Below, piece after piece: positions 7,652-8,806 of a DNA stretch of 8,806 bases. The position numbers and the translations under genes are program-made. The first letter of the stretch is position 1. Every line of letters starts with the position of its first letter. Location of the stretch: NCBI GenBank assembly GCA_946480655.1, contig CAMLKN010000086.1, forward strand, positions 1 through 8,806. Direction: 5' to 3'. The stretch comes from an uncultured Devosia sp. Its GTDB lineage: Bacteria; Pseudomonadota; Alphaproteobacteria; Rhizobiales; Devosiaceae. The notes beneath the pieces were generated by a model that saw only the letters and a program-made list of their open reading frames with translations, had not been told where the DNA came from and ran no database searches.

Positions 7652-7682
7652 AGGCGGTCCATCGGGGCCGCCTCTTTCTTTT
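7652..7682 (+). terminator. Strong intrinsic terminator upstream of the endolysin
   Basis: AGGCGGTCC (7652-7660) pairs with GGGCCGCCT (7665-7673), eight Watson-Crick pairs and one G-U, around an ATCG loop. A CTTTCTTTT tract (7674-7682) follows. It acts on + strand transcription, meaning rightward transcripts from the tail block. Those would have to cross the whole inverted cassette before reaching it, so it may be the original tail-block terminator displaced by the cassette. Rightward transcription of the lysis genes must begin after it or read through it. Confidence 0.75.
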
Positions 7683-7692
7683 GTCACATCAA

Positions 7693-7706
7693 TGGAGGCC
7701 GATATG
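7693..7706 (+). promoter_or_regulatory. Ribosome-binding site fixing the endolysin start
   Basis: TGGAGG (7693-7698) is five bases from ATG 7704. The in-frame ATG at 7692 overlaps this site, and a TTG at 7641 would place the terminator inside the gene. Both are therefore disfavoured. Confidence 0.8.
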
Positions 7707-8372
7707 GCTCGATCCGTGAACGCGGAGACCATCGAACACGTCAAGCGATGGGAGGGTTTTCGTGCCCAGGCTTATCCCGACCCCGGCTCGCGCGATGGGA
7801 AGCCCGTAACCATCGGTTATGGCCAGACCCGGCGCAACGGCCGTCCCATTCAGTTGGGGGAGACCATCACCGAAGCCGAGGCGGCGCAATGGCTGCTGCA
7901 GGAGCTGGCGCGCGTGGCGGGCGTGGTTGAGCAGGCCGTCAAGGTGCCGCTCAATGACAACCAGTTCGGCGCCCTGGTGAGCTTCACATACAACGTGGGA
8001 GACAATGCCTTCAAGGGCTCCACGCTGCTCAAGAAGCTCAACGCCGGCGACTACCAGGCGGTCCCTGCCCAGATGGCCCGCTGGAACAAGAACGATGGCA
8101 AGGTCATGGAAGGTCTGGTCAACCGGCGTGCCTCAGAGGCTGGGCTTTGGGCGAAGGGCGCCTTCGTCTCGTCGGCGCCCGTCGATGCCAAACCCGGCAA
8201 CCCGATCAAGGAACTGGTGACACCCGAGAACATGGCGGCCGGCGGCGGGCTTCTGGGTGGCGCTGCGGCGGTCGCGTCTGGCAATGGCCCGGTCCAGTAC
8301 GCCATTGCCGCCCTGATGGTCATAGCGGCCATCACGATCGCTTTCCTCGTGATCAGGAAGGCAACGCGATGA
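7704..8372 (+). CDS. GH24 (T4-lysozyme-type) endolysin with C-terminal hydrophobic tail (222 aa)
   Basis: This muramidase cleaves the MurNAc-GlcNAc bond of peptidoglycan to lyse the host. The GH24 triad is intact: Glu17 (KRWEGF), Asp26 (AYPDPG) and Thr36 (VTIGYG), with the same nine-residue Glu-Asp spacing as in T4 lysozyme. A loop of about four extra residues lies before the Thr. TIGYGQT replaces the more usual TIGYGHT. NDNQFGALVSFTYNVG (91-106) and the LVNRRASEAGLW helix (about 140-151) are typical of the fold. There is no N-terminal signal-anchor. Instead, residues 177-193 are Gly/Ala-rich and 199-217 form a clear transmembrane helix ending in RKATR. The enzyme is therefore likely tethered at its C-terminus, or fused to a holin-like hairpin. 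Its stop overlaps the next start as ATGA (8369-8372), suggesting a coupled lysis operon. Confidence 0.9.
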   Translation: MARSVNAETIEHVKRWEGFRAQAYPDPGSRDGKPVTIGYGQTRRNGRPIQLGETITEAEAAQWLLQELARVAGVVEQAVKVPLNDNQFGALVSFTYNVGDNAFKGSTLLKKLNAGDYQAVPAQMARWNKNDGKVMEGLVNRRASEAGLWAKGAFVSSAPVDAKPGNPIKELVTPENMAAGGGLLGGAAAVASGNGPVQYAIAALMVIAAITIAFLVIRKATR

Positions 8373-8674
8373 TCGACTTCATCCTCTTTCTTCTCGGCAT
8401 GGTGCCGTGGCCGGCGTGGGCCGTGCTCGCCCTGTGCCTCATATGTGCCGTCCAGTTCGTCTGGGGCTGGCGGGCGACCATTGCCGCCATCATCTCCCTT
8501 CTGCCGATCCTGGGCTATCTCTGGGGCCGGAAGCGGCAAGCGGAGATCGATCAAGCCCGGCGCGACCGGGAGGCGCTTCAGGACGCCAGATATCGGCGTG
8601 AGGTTGACCAAGGCGTTTCCGAGATGGGCGCCCAGGACGTGTCCGAAGAACTCTCGAGGTGGAACCGTGATTAA
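8369..8674 (+). CDS. Small membrane protein of the lysis module, i-spanin (Rz-like) or holin candidate (101 aa)
   Basis: ATG 8369 overlaps the endolysin stop; upstream starts in this frame lie inside the endolysin gene and are rejected. Residues 4-34 are hydrophobic (a Trp/Pro break at 13-17, then AVLALCLICAVQFVW) and 36-53 form a second segment (ATIAAIISLLPILGYLW). Residues 54-101 are strongly charged (RKRQAEIDQARRDRE) and suit a coiled coil, ending in SEELSRWNRD. A charged coiled-coil region ending in a Trp-containing tail, plus a lipoprotein gene starting inside its end, is the classic Rz/Rz1 arrangement. Rz proteins usually have one transmembrane helix, so two would place the coiled coil in the cytoplasm and fit a holin better. 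I prefer the i-spanin call because of the neighbour. Confidence 0.7.
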   Translation: MIDFILFLLGMVPWPAWAVLALCLICAVQFVWGWRATIAAIISLLPILGYLWGRKRQAEIDQARRDREALQDARYRREVDQGVSEMGAQDVSEELSRWNRD

Positions 8675-8806
8675 GATCATCGCTCTGATGCTATCTGCTG
8701 TGATGATGGCCGGCTGCTCGACCACGGGCGGCAACTTCTGCGACCTAGCCGCGCCGATCCGTCCGTCGTCGGAAGATCGATTGACCGGCGGCACGGCAAG
8801 CCAGCT
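8667..8806 (+). CDS. Rz1-like outer-membrane lipoprotein (o-spanin), N-terminal part
   Basis: The gene starts at GTG 8667 inside the last codons of the membrane-protein gene, overlapping it by eight bases in another frame. GAGG at 8656-8659 lies seven bases upstream. It runs off the window after 46 codons. A short basic start (MIKII) and hydrophobic core lead to a lipobox, MAGC, with Cys17 as the lipidated residue. Met at -3 is a mild deviation from the usual Leu. Ser18 at +2 favours sorting to the outer membrane. The mature part begins with Ser/Thr/Gly, has a second Cys (25) and a PIRPS motif (30-34) that I recognise from small lipoproteins of alphaproteobacterial phage lysis cassettes. With the upstream protein it would bridge inner and outer membrane during the last lysis step. 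Confidence 0.72.
   Translation, partial: MIKIIALMLSAVMMAGCSTTGGNFCDLAAPIRPSSEDRLTGGTASQ

Noticed and set aside
7568..7930. Plus-strand open frame overlapping the terminator and the start of the endolysin
   Set aside because: It contains the terminator hairpin and is out of frame with the GH24 domain, which has its own ribosome-binding site.
8051..8794. Long minus-strand open frame opposite the lysis genes
   Set aside because: It covers three coupled + strand lysis genes, each with motif support; its Pro/Arg-rich translation is typical of antisense frames.

Overview
The window looks like the tail-to-lysis segment of a tailed phage or prophage with siphovirus-like (lambda gene J type) tail-tip architecture. 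High G+C, the alphaproteobacterial style of the fibre N-terminus and the PIRPS-type spanin lipoprotein suggest an alphaproteobacterial host, probably Rhizobiales/Hyphomicrobiales. That assignment is family-level recognition, not a search result. No integrase, attachment site, tRNA or chromosomal gene is visible, so prophage and free phage cannot be told apart here. I saw no rRNA, tRNA, CRISPR array or insertion sequence.

Layout. (1) 1-5098, + strand: a compact structural block. It holds the C-terminal part of the tail-tip/host-specificity protein, two unrecognised proteins joined by ATGA and TAG|ATG junctions (1046-1831 and 1832-2686), a short gap with an intrinsic-terminator hairpin, a modular 574-aa tail fibre (2756-4480), and a 204-aa fibre-associated protein (4484-5098). 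(2) 5124-7567, - strand: a two-gene cassette facing against everything else. It encodes an AlgI/PatA-like MBOAT O-acyltransferase and, through a TGATG coupled junction, a membrane-anchored SGNH-hydrolase-like partner. A TTGACA-containing promoter candidate lies just upstream. (3) 7568-7703: a 136-bp intergenic region with that promoter, two small dyads and a strong + strand terminator. (4) 7704-8806, + strand: a lysis module with a GH24 endolysin carrying a C-terminal hydrophobic tail, a small membrane protein (i-spanin or holin candidate), and a Rz1-like lipoprotein that starts inside the preceding gene and runs off the window.

How it works together. The tail-tip, fibre and intervening proteins should recognise and bind the host surface. 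The lysis genes open the envelope at the end of infection. The inverted acyltransferase cassette has the look of a moron: a self-contained cargo unit with its own promoter. Its most likely product is an O-acylated surface glycan, which would alter the receptor and exclude related phages (lysogenic conversion). A less likely alternative is peptidoglycan O-acetylation, notable because the cassette sits next to a muramidase-type endolysin. This cassette is the most interesting part of the window.
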